Assembly (NCBI RefSeq): GCF_000242915.1
Contig: NZ_AFRZ01000001.1
Coordinates: 2,480,001-2,544,000, forward strand
DNA length: 64,000 nucleotides
Direction: 5' to 3'
Origin: Sulfurimonas gotlandica GD1
GTDB taxonomy: Bacteria > Campylobacterota > Campylobacteria > Campylobacterales > Sulfurimonadaceae
Of the stretch, positions 51,799-61,050 are shown in pieces. Position 1 is the stretch's first letter. Each line of letters begins with the position of its first letter. Position numbers and translations under genes: made by a program. The notes beneath the pieces are model-generated. The model was not told the origin of the DNA. It searched no databases and worked only from the letters and a program-made list of their open reading frames with translations.

Positions 51799-53064
51799 TT
51801 AAGAGTCTAGTGCAGCTTTAAGATCTGCTATTAGATCATCTGAATTTTCAAGACCGACACTTAGTCTGATAAGACCTTCAGTGATACCGATCTTTTTTTG
51901 TTCAACAAGTGGAATCTGCTGATGCGTAGTTGAAGATGGATGCGTGATGATTGATTTAGAATCACCGATATTTACAACGATAGAGAAAAGCTTAGTTGCA
52001 TCTAGAACTTTCCATGCACTCTCTTTATCTTCAACTTCAAAACTGATAAGACCGCTACACTGTCCATCTTTGAAGTACTTGTTTGCAAGAGCGTTATAGC
52101 TGTTGCCCTCAAGACCTGGGTAGTTAAGGTTAAACACTTTAGGATGAGACTCTAAGAACTTTGCAACTTTTAGTGCATTGTGTGAATGTTTCTCTATTCT
52201 TAGACTAAGTGTCTCAAGACTTTGAATCAGAGACCAAGAGTTAAATGGTGAAGGTGTCGCACCGATATCTCTAAGAAGAGCAAGTCTCACACGCAGGTTA
52301 AACGGAGGAAATGGAAGGTCAGTATATACCAGACCTTGGTAACTCTCATCCGGCTCGTTGAAGTGTGGGTATCTTGTACTGCCTTTAAAGAACTCTGTTA
52401 AACCGTCTCTGTCTATGATAGCACCACCAAGTGCAAGACCCTGACCTGAGATATATTTACTACAACTGTGTACTACGATGTCTGCACCATGAGCAATAGG
52501 ATTTACTAAAAGTGGAGTCGCTACTGTGTTGTCACAGATGCTGATGATTCCATGCTTTTGAGCGATTGCACTGATAGCATCTATGTCTGCAACTGCGATT
52601 TGAGGGTTTGAAAGTGACTCGTAAAATATCGCTTTTGTTCTGTCATCTACAAGTGCTTCTATCGTTGAAGGATCATCAAGGTTAAATACTCTCGCTTCTA
52701 TCCCAAATCTCTTAATAGTATGCTTTAAAAGAGTGACACTACCGCCATAAACTTTATCTGAGAGAATGATGTTATCTCCAGCTTTTACAAGGTTTGTGAT
52801 AGCGTAAAATATAGCTGCCTGACCACTTGAAGTTGCCAAAGCGCTTACTCCGCCTTCTATCTCAGCAAGTCTAGCTTCTAAAACCGCAGTTGTCGGGTTA
52901 TTTAGTCTTGTATAGATGTTTCCTAAGTCTTGCAGACTAAACAGATCAGAAGCATGCTTAGCACTTTTAAAAGCGTATGCTGTTGTTTGGTAGATTGGAA
53001 CCGCCGTTGTACCTTGAGAATCTCTCTCATATCCGTGATGTATAGCTAATGTTTCCTTATTCAT
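51799..53064 (-). CDS. metY: O-acetylhomoserine sulfhydrylase family PLP enzyme
   Basis: The 421-residue enzyme has the Cys/Met-metabolism landmarks IYTRLNNPTTAVLEARLAEIEGG, SGQAAIFYAI and the PLP lysine in VHSCSKYISGQG (near residue 203). The length and the CSKYISGQG insert-type region fit MetY rather than MetB. It uses sulfide to make homocysteine. Its ATG overlaps the stop of the preceding aminotransferase gene (ATGA). Confidence 0.9.
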   Translation of the reverse strand: MNKETLAIHHGYERDSQGTTAVPIYQTTAYAFKSAKHASDLFSLQDLGNIYTRLNNPTTAVLEARLAEIEGGVSALATSSGQAAIFYAITNLVKAGDNIILSDKVYGGSVTLLKHTIKRFGIEARVFNLDDPSTIEALVDDRTKAIFYESLSNPQIAVADIDAISAIAQKHGIISICDNTVATPLLVNPIAHGADIVVHSCSKYISGQGLALGGAIIDRDGLTEFFKGSTRYPHFNEPDESYQGLVYTDLPFPPFNLRVRLALLRDIGATPSPFNSWSLIQSLETLSLRIEKHSHNALKVAKFLESHPKVFNLNYPGLEGNSYNALANKYFKDGQCSGLISFEVEDKESAWKVLDATKLFSIVVNIGDSKSIITHPSSTTHQQIPLVEQKKIGITEGLIRLSVGLENSDDLIADLKAALDS

Positions 53065-54392
53065 TTGTTTTCCTTTTTTAGTTCGTGTATGGACTCTTTT
53101 AGAGCAAACAGTAGATGCTTGATGCTATCTACGCTATGTGTGTAATTTACGCTTATTCTAAGCCAGCTTGGTTTTTCATTGTCCGCTTCGACCTCTGAGA
53201 TGCCAAAGAGGTCATGTCCGTATGGTCCCGCACAGCTACAGCCCGCACGTGTCTGGATGCCAAAGTCATGTGAGAGTTTCTCACATAGATCAAAAGGCGT
53301 TACCCCGTGAAAATTTATAGCCAAGATGCCGACACTGCTGTGCCCTTCATTTTGTCCGTAGATGGTGTAGTCGTCAAACTCAGATAGACCATCTTGTAGA
53401 AGTTTAAAGAGTTCTACCTTTCTTTCTTGGATTCTTTTGATTCCTATCTCATTTCTAAGTTGGTAAGCAAAAGATGCTTTGATGAGTTGAAGAATGGCAG
53501 GAGTTCCTGCATCTTCACGTATCTCTATATTTGAGTTAAATATATGATCGTTTGATGAGACATAAGCAACTGTTCCGCCACCTGCGAAAGTAGGGGACTC
53601 TTTTTCATTTATGAGACTCTTTCTTATTGCCAACAATCCACAAGTTCCTGGACCGCCCAGAAGTTTGTGAGGTGAAAGAAATAGAGCATCAAACAACTTA
53701 GAGTCAACGTTCAAACACGGTGATGAAGCAGCACTGTCAAATGCTATAACAGCCTTATACTTTCTCAGTAGTTTTGAAATCTTCACATACGGAGGGATGA
53801 TTCCAGTAACATTTGAAGCAGTTGAAAATGCTCCGATAATCTGACGAGACTTATTTTTTTCTAGTACTTCTTCTAAAAACTCTACGTCAACATTACCACT
53901 CTTATCCAGAGGAATTCTCTGTGTGTCACAGATAGCTTCTCTATAGCTTATCTCATTTGAGTGATGCTCAAAAGGTCCTATGACTATAAGAGGTTTTTGT
54001 AGACTTTCAAAGTCGATGTTAAATCTGGCTTTTGTAGCTGGAGGAATGTATAGACCAAGAAGTTCTTGAAACTTTTTTATAGCACCTGTAGCACCTGTTC
54101 CACAAGGAAGAAGAACAAAATCTTTTTCCAGCTCTAGATGCTCTTTTAGATTTTCTCTTGCTATATCGTAGTAAAAAGATGTAGTTCTTGCGTCACTTGC
54201 AAACTCTGAGTGAGTGTTTGCATATGTTGTGAGTACTTCTTGTATCCTTTGCTCTATAGGCTCGTAAGCCAATCCAGATGCTGTGTAGTCAAAGTAGTTC
54301 TCTTTGTTTACACCGATAATACCATCAGATATCTGTTTAAAAGTGACCTCTTCTTCAATAAAAGGTCTAAAAATATCTTTTCTATTTAGCAT
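53061..54392 (-). CDS. class V aminotransferase (cysteine desulfurase-like)
   Basis: The 443-residue PLP enzyme has YFDYTASGLAYEPIEQRI, HSEFASDARTT, FDSAASSPCLNVDS and the PLP Lys in LSPHKLLGGPGTCG (near 228). It resembles SufS/selenocysteine-lyase relatives, with a C-terminal RAGCSCAGPYGHD cysteine loop. It probably mobilises sulfur from cysteine, which fits the neighbouring mnmA, but another beta-lyase role cannot be excluded. It lies 17 bp after cysK. Confidence 0.85.
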   Translation of the reverse strand: MLNRKDIFRPFIEEEVTFKQISDGIIGVNKENYFDYTASGLAYEPIEQRIQEVLTTYANTHSEFASDARTTSFYYDIARENLKEHLELEKDFVLLPCGTGATGAIKKFQELLGLYIPPATKARFNIDFESLQKPLIVIGPFEHHSNEISYREAICDTQRIPLDKSGNVDVEFLEEVLEKNKSRQIIGAFSTASNVTGIIPPYVKISKLLRKYKAVIAFDSAASSPCLNVDSKLFDALFLSPHKLLGGPGTCGLLAIRKSLINEKESPTFAGGGTVAYVSSNDHIFNSNIEIREDAGTPAILQLIKASFAYQLRNEIGIKRIQERKVELFKLLQDGLSEFDDYTIYGQNEGHSSVGILAINFHGVTPFDLCEKLSHDFGIQTRAGCSCAGPYGHDLFGISEVEADNEKPSWLRISVNYTHSVDSIKHLLFALKESIHELKKENK

Positions 54393-54409
54393 AACTTACC
54401 TTTAAATTT

Positions 54410-55330
54410 TTATGAATAAAGGCTAGTACTTAGATATCTCTCCCCTGTATCACACAGGATTGTAACTATTGTCTTACCTTTATTTTCAGGCCTTGCGGCT
54501 ATCTGTCTTGCTATAAAAACGTTTGCACCTGATGAGATGCCAACCAGTAGACCTTCTGTTTTTGCCAACTCTTTAGATGTTGCAAAAGCATCTTCGTCAG
54601 TTACTTTGATTACTTCATCGAAGATCTTAGTGTTTAGCACTCCAGGGATTATTCCTGCACCGATACCTTGTATCTTGTGTGGACCTGGTTTACCTCCAGA
54701 AATTACTGGAGAGTTTGAAGGCTCAACTGCAATTACTTTGATGTTAGGATTTACCTCTTTTAGAACTTCTCCGATTCCTGTCAGTGAACCGCCTGTTCCA
54801 ACTGCAGCAACTAAAAAATCTATCTTACCGTCTGTATCTCTTAAAATCTCAAGAGCTGTCGTTTTTCGGTGCATCCTTGGATTTGCCGGGTTATTAAACT
54901 GTTGGGGCATAAAACTGTTTGGCATCTCTGCATCTAGTTCAGCCGCTCTGTCAATCGCACCCTTCATCCCTGTTGCAGCGGGAGTCAGTACTATGTTTGC
55001 ACCTAGTGCTGTTAGTAGCTGTCTTCGTTCCATACTCATTGACTCTGGCATAGTAAGAGTTAGGTTAAGCCCTTTTGCCGCACAAACCATCGCTAGGCCG
55101 ATTCCAGTGTTTCCACTTGTAGGCTCAACGATTATAGTTCCTTCATTTATTTTCCCATCTTCAAGAGCTGCATCTATCATCGCTAGAGCAATTCTGTCTT
55201 TAACAGAACTAGAAGGATTCATAAATTCACATTTGCCTAAAATAGTAGTCTTTGTCTCGTTAGAGAATTTATTTATTCTCACCAATGGAGTATTCCCGAT
55301 TAACTCAGTTACATCTTTTGCAATGTTCAT
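54410..55330 (-). CDS. cysK: cysteine synthase A
   Basis: The 306-residue PLP enzyme has ELIGNTPLVRIN, NPSSSVKDRIA with the PLP lysine (near 43), PTSGNTGIGLAMV and GTGGSLTG. It makes cysteine from O-acetylserine and sulfide. The gene lies 28 bp after the Rrf2 regulator gene. In Bacillus the Rrf2-family regulator CymR forms a complex with CysK, so the adjacency may reflect the same sensing logic. Confidence 0.95.
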   Translation of the reverse strand: MNIAKDVTELIGNTPLVRINKFSNETKTTILGKCEFMNPSSSVKDRIALAMIDAALEDGKINEGTIIVEPTSGNTGIGLAMVCAAKGLNLTLTMPESMSMERRQLLTALGANIVLTPAATGMKGAIDRAAELDAEMPNSFMPQQFNNPANPRMHRKTTALEILRDTDGKIDFLVAAVGTGGSLTGIGEVLKEVNPNIKVIAVEPSNSPVISGGKPGPHKIQGIGAGIIPGVLNTKIFDEVIKVTDEDAFATSKELAKTEGLLVGISSGANVFIARQIAARPENKGKTIVTILCDTGERYLSTSLYS

Positions 55331-55358
55331 CTTATATTCCTTAATTTTATTTCATAAT

Positions 55359-55772
55359 TTATATATGATATGTTATGTTCTTAGAGTCTTTTTCTAAAAA
55401 CTCTTCCAGTTCCTTTATTGAGAGTTGGAAGATCTCTTTTACTTTTTCTTGAGTATCTTCCCAAAACGCTTGTAACATGTTGTCGTTACTTTTGTTGTCA
55501 GTTTGTGCCATACAACACTCCAAAGAGTTTAGTACTTCATATACACTTATATTGTTTTTATCTCTTGATAGTTTGTATCCACCATTTGCACCCCTAACAC
55601 TCTCAACCAGACCACTTTTCTTTAAAAGAACAAGTATCTGCTCAAGATAGTTTTGAGGAATATCACCTTTTGCCGCGATATCTTTAATCTGTAACAACTT
55701 TGCATTGTCTTCTTTTGCCAATATAATTATGGCTGTTAAGCCGTAAGCACCTTTAGTTGATATAATTGCCAT
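55359..55772 (-). CDS. Rrf2-family transcriptional regulator
   Basis: The 137-residue protein has the Rrf2 winged helix (STKGAYGLTAIIILA, QNYLEQILVLLKKSGLVES, GANGGYKLSRD). It has a CC pair near residue 88 rather than the three spaced cysteines of IscR, so an Fe-S cluster is doubtful. It heads the cysK operon and has a perfect inverted repeat about 60 bp upstream of its start. It likely represses sulfur-assimilation genes, in the manner of CymR. Confidence 0.9.
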   Translation of the reverse strand: MAIISTKGAYGLTAIIILAKEDNAKLLQIKDIAAKGDIPQNYLEQILVLLKKSGLVESVRGANGGYKLSRDKNNISVYEVLNSLECCMAQTDNKSNDNMLQAFWEDTQEKVKEIFQLSIKELEEFLEKDSKNITYHI

Positions 55773-55831
55773 TGTTTAATACCTTTATCTTAAATACTGT
55801 ACAATGATAACGAGTTTTATAGATAATGTCA

Positions 55832-55851
55832 AGTAAATCTATTGATTTACT
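55832..55851. promoter_or_regulatory. candidate Rrf2 operator, upstream of rrf2-cysK
   Basis: AGTAAATC-TATT-GATTTACT is a perfect 8-bp inverted repeat. It is preceded by GTCA and followed by AGGG. Related copies lie at 60811-60830 and 61004-61023. It lies in the 91-bp gap between the rrf2 start and the upstream reductase stop. Confidence 0.7.
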
Positions 55852-55863
55852 AGGGAATGAATT

Positions 55864-57453
55864 TTATTTCAAATCATAGATAGTAAACTCATCACCATCT
55901 ATCAAATCTTTTAAAAACAAACCAATGTACTTCTTAGAACTTTTTATATATGAAGCAATTATTTTTTCAACTGTGTTATTAACTTCATCTGCTTTAATAT
56001 TGAGTTTCATTTTTTCTCCAAATCTTGATTTATCACCCTCTAGGGTTCCGCCTAAGACTAACTCAAAACCAGAGACTGTCTCACCATTTTCATCTTTAAA
56101 CTTCTTTCCAAGCAGACCAATATCTACTATATGCGGATGCGCACATGAGTTTGGACATCCATTTAAAGAGATGCTAACAGTCTCTTTAAAGTCTGGAAAT
56201 TTCGCATGCAGATGCTCTGCCAAATCAATAGCTGCATCTTTAGTCTCACTTATTGCGAACTTACAAAACTTGATTCCAGTACAAGATATTGTTCTTGCTT
56301 TAAATGGATTAGGATTGGCATCTATGCCTATCGCGTCCAAATCTTCAACCAAGTTATTAACAGCATCTGAAGGAACATCAATAGCAACAAAGTTTTGCGT
56401 TGTTGTCGCTTTTATAGTTGTTGCTCCATGTTTTTCTAATATATCTGCTAAGTCTTCTAAACCTTTTGCCCCAATATTTCCGCCATTAACCGCACAGCCA
56501 ACAAATGATTTGCCATTACTTTTAGACTTATGGATGCCAAAATGCTCTCTTTTTGCATAAGGAGTGTATTCCTGTGCTGCACCTTTTTCAAAAATAAAAC
56601 CAAGACTTGCTTCAACTTCTTCTTTGAACTTTTTAAGACCCCATGCATCAATTAGATGACCTAATCTGGCTTTTTTTCTGTTATCTCTGAGACCATAAAT
56701 TCTATATATAATAGATACGGCTTTTACAACTTCTAAAATCTTATAAGCCTCAACAAATCCCAGATGTAAAGCAAACTGTTTGTTAGATGCTAGACCGCCA
56801 CCGGCACTGACATCAAATAGAACTCTGCCATCTTCAAACTCAACTGCAGAAAATGAGAGATCTTGTATCTCATGTCCCATACAGTGTTTAGAACATCCAG
56901 AGATTCCTACTTTGTATTTTCTAGGTAGATTTGCTAAGTCTTTGTTTCCATCAAAGTAGTCATTTACCTGAGCTACTACTTTAGTTACATCATATATTTC
57001 ATGTTCATCGACACCAGCTACAGGACATGTGACTATATTTCTTGGAACATCACCCGCTGCAAAAACAGTGCTTAGTCCTACACTCTTTAGTCTATAGAAA
57101 ATCTCTGGCAAATCACGCACTCTAATAAAGTGAAACTGTATAGCCTGTCTTGTTGTAAAGTTTGCAGTTCCTCTTGCAAACTCTTTAGAGATGCTAGATA
57201 AAACTCTCAATTGCTCTAAGTTTATAGCGCCTTGAACCAACTTTACTCTTAACATGAAGTATAGAGTCTCATCGCTAGATGCCTGCAGGTTTGTGTTTTG
57301 AGTATACAAACCGTACCATTTAAATCTGTCTATATCTTCAGGATGCGGTTCTTCATCATGAATAGCATAATGATGTATATCTCTTAACACATCTAAGCCG
57401 CTTTTTTCGGTCTTGATACGTTCAACCCTCTGCGCTGCTGTTTCCTTTGGCAT
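55864..57453 (-). CDS. siroheme sulfite reductase, assimilatory
   Basis: The 529-residue hemoprotein has the two-half ferredoxin-fold layout, FTTRQAIQFHFI near residue 98, and the siroheme/[4Fe-4S] cysteines CTGIKFC (near 394) and NGCPNSC (near 434). Being last in the cysHDN operon argues that it reduces sulfite to sulfide. It is distinct from the NirA-like reductase at 18087-19793. The start is 8 bp after cysN. Confidence 0.9.
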   Translation of the reverse strand: MPKETAAQRVERIKTEKSGLDVLRDIHHYAIHDEEPHPEDIDRFKWYGLYTQNTNLQASSDETLYFMLRVKLVQGAINLEQLRVLSSISKEFARGTANFTTRQAIQFHFIRVRDLPEIFYRLKSVGLSTVFAAGDVPRNIVTCPVAGVDEHEIYDVTKVVAQVNDYFDGNKDLANLPRKYKVGISGCSKHCMGHEIQDLSFSAVEFEDGRVLFDVSAGGGLASNKQFALHLGFVEAYKILEVVKAVSIIYRIYGLRDNRKKARLGHLIDAWGLKKFKEEVEASLGFIFEKGAAQEYTPYAKREHFGIHKSKSNGKSFVGCAVNGGNIGAKGLEDLADILEKHGATTIKATTTQNFVAIDVPSDAVNNLVEDLDAIGIDANPNPFKARTISCTGIKFCKFAISETKDAAIDLAEHLHAKFPDFKETVSISLNGCPNSCAHPHIVDIGLLGKKFKDENGETVSGFELVLGGTLEGDKSRFGEKMKLNIKADEVNNTVEKIIASYIKSSKKYIGLFLKDLIDGDEFTIYDLK

Positions 57454-57461
57454 AATATTTC

Positions 57462-58874
57462 CTATAAAATTTCTTTAGCTTCCCAATGAGGAAAGTGTTT
57501 TCTAACAAGAGCGTTAAACTCAACCTCAAACTCTGAGTGTTCGTTTATCACCTTTTTTGATGTTTGCTCGGACTTCTTTACAATCATTCCTGCACCAACC
57601 GTGTTGTTTGTAATTCTATCTATGATGATAAAACTTCCCATCGCTTTAATGTGATCGTATGGATCAAATGCAATGCTTTGATTTAATGATAATCTTGCAA
57701 ATCCAATCTCATTTAAGTCGAGTTTACTAACACTTTGCTCTTCTAAAGTGTTTACATCAGTTTTATGATAAAAACTATCAATAGAACCAGTTACTACTGT
57801 TGAAGCACGTTTAAAAAAGTACTGTTTGCCTTTTGTAAGAGGCTCTTCATCCATCCAAACGATATTTACATCTAAATCACTTGCTTGGTCTGGCTGTTCA
57901 TCACTCTTAACTAAGATATCTCCACGTGAAATATCTATCTCATCATTTAGAGTGAGAGTAATGGCTTGCTGTGCATAAGCACTTTGCAAATTGCCATCAT
58001 AAGTAACAATCTCTTTGACTGTTGAGCTTTTACCCGATGGTAAAACAGTTACTGAATCGCCGACATTAATAATTCCAGATGAAATAGTCCCACAAAAACC
58101 TCTAAAGTCTAAGTTGGGTCTATTTACATACTGCACAGGCAGTCTAAAGTGAGTCAAATCTCTATCAGATGAAATCTCAATCGTCTCCAATGTATCCATT
58201 AGTGTTTTGCCCTTGTACCAAGGAGACTTCTCACTAATATTTACAACGTTGTCACCCTTTAAAGCAGACATAGGAATAAGCGTTAAGTCAGATGTTAATC
58301 CCAACTCCTTAGCAAATTCCAAATAATCTTTTTTAATCTCTTCATATCTCTCCTCTCTAAAGTCAACCAAGTCCATTTTATTTATCGCAATAACTAGATG
58401 CTTAATACCTAGTAGTTTTGTAATGAACGAGTGACGTCTAGTTTGAGTTTGAACACCATATCTTGCATCTATTAAGATGATTGCTAAGTCTGCTGTTGAA
58501 GCACCTGTCGCCATGTTTCTAGTGTACTGCTCATGACCTGGAGTATCTGCAATTATAAACTTTCTCTTATCAGTTGCGAAATATCTATAGGCAACATCGA
58601 TAGTAATACCTTGTTCTCTCTCACTTGCAAGCCCATCAACTAAAAGTGCCAAGTCAAACTCTTCACCAGTAGTTCCAGACTTTTTAGTGTCGTTTTTTAT
58701 AGCAGCTAACTGATCTTCAAAAATCATTTTAGAGTCATGTAACAGTCTGCCTATTAGCGTACTTTTACCGTCATCAACACTACCACAAGTAATGAATCTC
58801 AACAGTTGTTTGTTTTCATGTTCTCTTAAATAACTCTCAATATCGTTAGCTATTTTTGTTTCTTGTTTTGACAT
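57462..58874 (-). CDS. cysN: sulfate adenylyltransferase, GTPase subunit
   Basis: The 470-residue protein has the GTPase G1 motif [15 protein letters not shown] near residue 32, the G3 motif DTPGHEQY, and G4 NKMD, then EF-Tu-like beta domains. GTP hydrolysis drives formation of adenylylsulfate by CysD. It lies 1 bp after cysD. There is no fused APS kinase domain, in line with an APS-type CysH. Confidence 0.96.
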   Translation of the reverse strand: MSKQETKIANDIESYLREHENKQLLRFITCGSVDDGKSTLIGRLLHDSKMIFEDQLAAIKNDTKKSGTTGEEFDLALLVDGLASEREQGITIDVAYRYFATDKRKFIIADTPGHEQYTRNMATGASTADLAIILIDARYGVQTQTRRHSFITKLLGIKHLVIAINKMDLVDFREERYEEIKKDYLEFAKELGLTSDLTLIPMSALKGDNVVNISEKSPWYKGKTLMDTLETIEISSDRDLTHFRLPVQYVNRPNLDFRGFCGTISSGIINVGDSVTVLPSGKSSTVKEIVTYDGNLQSAYAQQAITLTLNDEIDISRGDILVKSDEQPDQASDLDVNIVWMDEEPLTKGKQYFFKRASTVVTGSIDSFYHKTDVNTLEEQSVSKLDLNEIGFARLSLNQSIAFDPYDHIKAMGSFIIIDRITNNTVGAGMIVKKSEQTSKKVINEHSEFEVEFNALVRKHFPHWEAKEIL

Positions 58875-58875
58875 C

Positions 58876-59787
58876 TTAAAAGTACCCCTCTATTTTCTTT
58901 TTCTCCATTGATCCCGCACTGTCGTTATCAATAACTCGACCCTGTCTCTCACTTGTTTTAGTAAGTAGCATCTCCTGAATAATCTCAGGAAGTGTCGTTG
59001 CAGTTGACTCAACTGCTCCCGTTAGAGGGTAACATCCAAGTGTTCTAAATCTAACACTCTCCAGACTTGGAACTTCACCAACTTCTAGAGGTAATCTGTC
59101 ATCATCAACTAATATCTTCACTCCGTCTCTTACAACAACAGGTCTTTTCTGTGCTAGGTAAAGAGGAACAATAGGAATACCCTCAAGGTAAATGTATTGC
59201 CAAATATCAAGCTCAGTCCAGTTTGAAAGAGGGAATACTCTGATTGATTCACCTTTCTTTACTTTAGAGTTATATACATTCCAAAGCTCAGGTCTCTGAT
59301 TTTTAGGATCCCATCTGTGCTTCTCATCTCTAAAAGAGTAGATTCTCTCTTTTGCACGAGTCTTCTCTTCATCACGTCTCGCACCGCCAAAAACAGCGTC
59401 GAACTTATAATGATTAAGGGCCTGCTTTAGACCTTGGGTTTTCATAATATCTGTATGAACAGCTGAACCATGAGAAAACGGTCCAATATCTTGAGCTATT
59501 CCATCTGGGTTTGTATGAACTAAAAGCTCAAATCCTAGATTTTTAGCCATTTCATCACGAAACTCAATCATCTCTTTAAACTTCCATCTCGTATCTACAT
59601 GAAGTAGGGGAAATGGTAACTTCGCAGGGAAAAAAGCTTTCTGCGCTAGATGCAACATAACAGCAGAGTCTTTACCTACAGAGTAAAGCATAGCAGGGTT
59701 CTCAAACTCAGATATAACTTCTCTCATTATGTGAATTGACTCGGCTTCTAGTTGTTTTAAATGTGTTAATTTTTCTTTATCAATCAT
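58876..59787 (-). CDS. cysD: sulfate adenylyltransferase, small subunit
   Basis: The 303-residue protein has the PP-loop motif [14 protein letters not shown] near residue 36, [16 protein letters not shown], and [15 protein letters not shown], all typical of CysD. It adenylylates sulfate. It is 9 bp after cysH and immediately before cysN. Confidence 0.97.
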   Translation of the reverse strand: MIDKEKLTHLKQLEAESIHIMREVISEFENPAMLYSVGKDSAVMLHLAQKAFFPAKLPFPLLHVDTRWKFKEMIEFRDEMAKNLGFELLVHTNPDGIAQDIGPFSHGSAVHTDIMKTQGLKQALNHYKFDAVFGGARRDEEKTRAKERIYSFRDEKHRWDPKNQRPELWNVYNSKVKKGESIRVFPLSNWTELDIWQYIYLEGIPIVPLYLAQKRPVVVRDGVKILVDDDRLPLEVGEVPSLESVRFRTLGCYPLTGAVESTATTLPEIIQEMLLTKTSERQGRVIDNDSAGSMEKKKIEGYF

Positions 59788-59796
59788 CTTTGTCTC

Positions 59797-60504
59797 CTAC
59801 GCAGATCTTAAGTGCAGTCCACACTCTTTATGTTCTGGGTTTTCCCACCACCATCTACCGCTTCTTATATCTCCGCCTTCTCTTACCGGTCTCGTACATG
59901 GCGCACAGCCTATACTTGGGTAACCTAGTTTGTGAAGTTTGTTATATGGAACTCTGTAGCTTTTTATATATGCCCATACATCTTCCTCAGACCAATCTTT
60001 TAAAGGAGAGACTTTGATAACATTGTTTGTCTCATCAAACTCGAATAGTTTCATATCTTCTCTTGTCACACTTTGAGCAGATCTAAGACCTGTTACCCAG
60101 AAGTCAACATTTTTCAGTGCTCTTTTTAGAGGAGCTATCTTTCTGGCAAAACAACAGCTCTTTCTATTTTCTATAGATTCATAAAAACCGTTTGCTCCTT
60201 GCTTTTGATATAAATCTTCTATATCTTTAGCTTTTGGAAAAAAGACTTTTATCTTGATTTGATACCTTAAATTTGTCTCATTCATTACAGCATATGTCTC
60301 ATCAGGAAGTCTTCCTGTGTCAAGTGTGAAAATATTTGCTCTTTCATCAATTCTTAACATCATGTCTGTAAGTACCTGATCTTCTGCTCCAAAACTAGAA
60401 GATAGAGATATATTTTTATCTCTAAGTTTTAATAGATATTCCAACACTTCTAATGTAGAAGAGTTTTTGAATGCTTCGTTTAATTGGTTAACTATATCTT
60501 TCAT
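59797..60504 (-). CDS. cysH: adenylylsulfate reductase, assimilatory
   Basis: The 235-residue protein has SSSFGAEDQVL near residue 34, the Fe-S cysteine pairs KSCCFARK and GCAPCTRP, and the catalytic ECGLH at the C terminus. The four Fe-S cysteines indicate the adenylylsulfate (APS) type, which does not need APS kinase, and none is seen here. It reduces APS to sulfite with thioredoxin. Confidence 0.94.
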   Translation of the reverse strand: MKDIVNQLNEAFKNSSTLEVLEYLLKLRDKNISLSSSFGAEDQVLTDMMLRIDERANIFTLDTGRLPDETYAVMNETNLRYQIKIKVFFPKAKDIEDLYQKQGANGFYESIENRKSCCFARKIAPLKRALKNVDFWVTGLRSAQSVTREDMKLFEFDETNNVIKVSPLKDWSEEDVWAYIKSYRVPYNKLHKLGYPSIGCAPCTRPVREGGDIRSGRWWWENPEHKECGLHLRSA

Positions 60505-60513
60505 CTTTATTTC

Positions 60514-60738
60514 CTATATATGATAATCTGGGCTTTGAACTTTCCCTAGTTGTACTCTATTCCATCCTCTTTCATGAAAATAGTAGAGAATCATTTTTGT
60601 TACAACCTCAATGGATCCAATAGATGCAGCCATTGCTAAATTGCCGGTAATAAAATATGAAATTACAATAGTGTCTATCGTTCCAACTGTTCTCCAAGAG
60701 ATCGTTTTAACAACTGAGCGATAAGCCTTTTCTTTCAT
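60514..60738 (-). CDS. DUF2061 small membrane protein
   Basis: The 74-residue protein has RSVVKTISWRTVGTIDTIVI, a second hydrophobic helix, and YFHERGWNRVQLGK, a typical DUF2061 layout. DUF2061 genes are often found with sulfate-assimilation genes. It heads the cysH-cysD-cysN operon (9 bp from cysH), downstream of the inverted repeat at 60811. A role in sulfate uptake or APS handling is possible but not established. Confidence 0.88.
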   Translation of the reverse strand: MKEKAYRSVVKTISWRTVGTIDTIVISYFITGNLAMAASIGSIEVVTKMILYYFHERGWNRVQLGKVQSPDYHI

Positions 60739-60810
60739 TTTATTTCCTCTTAATTGATATCTAATATCAAGTGCATGGAGAAATTGTAACCGAATAATTA
60801 TTCATTGTCA

Positions 60811-60830
60811 AGTAAGTCTATAAGTTTACT
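60811..60830. promoter_or_regulatory. candidate Rrf2 operator upstream of DUF2061-cysHDN
   Basis: AGTAAGTC-TATA-AGTTTACT, inside GTCA...AGGG like the copy at 55832. Six of eight arm positions pair. A partial further copy (CAAGTAATG...TAGTAGGG) follows at 60841-60857. The 60739-61050 gap holds no gene. Confidence 0.6.
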
Positions 60831-60983
60831 AGGGTATTGCCAAGTAATGTAGTAGGGTATGTTTGAGAAAAATGTCTTTTAAGCCATATATTTAGGGCTT
60901 TGTTCAATCTATGTATTATTGTGTGAAATTTGCAAAAATATATAAAATTTAAAAAAGGTAAAAAATATCTTACCATTATATGG

Positions 60984-60989
60984 TATAAT
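60984..60989 (+). promoter_or_regulatory. -10 box of the chemoreceptor gene
   Basis: TATAAT at 60984-60989 predicts a transcript start near 60996, with the operator-like repeat at 61004-61023 just downstream and AGGAG before the ATG at 61051. Confidence 0.5.
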
Positions 60990-61003
60990 TTCTTAAATAC
61001 TCT

Positions 61004-61023
61004 AGTAAATCTATAGAATTACT
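61004..61023. promoter_or_regulatory. candidate Rrf2 operator in the chemoreceptor leader
   Basis: AGTAAATC-TATA-GAATTACT, with seven of eight arm positions pairing, just downstream of the TATAAT box. A repressor bound here would block initiation or elongation. Confidence 0.55.
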
Positions 61024-61050
61024 GTTGTTATAAAAATATCAGGAGCTTAC

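Noticed and set aside
54537-55397. Long open frame on the plus strand opposite cysK
   Set aside because: Antisense shadow of cysK, which has all its PLP-enzyme motifs; the plus-strand product matches nothing I know.
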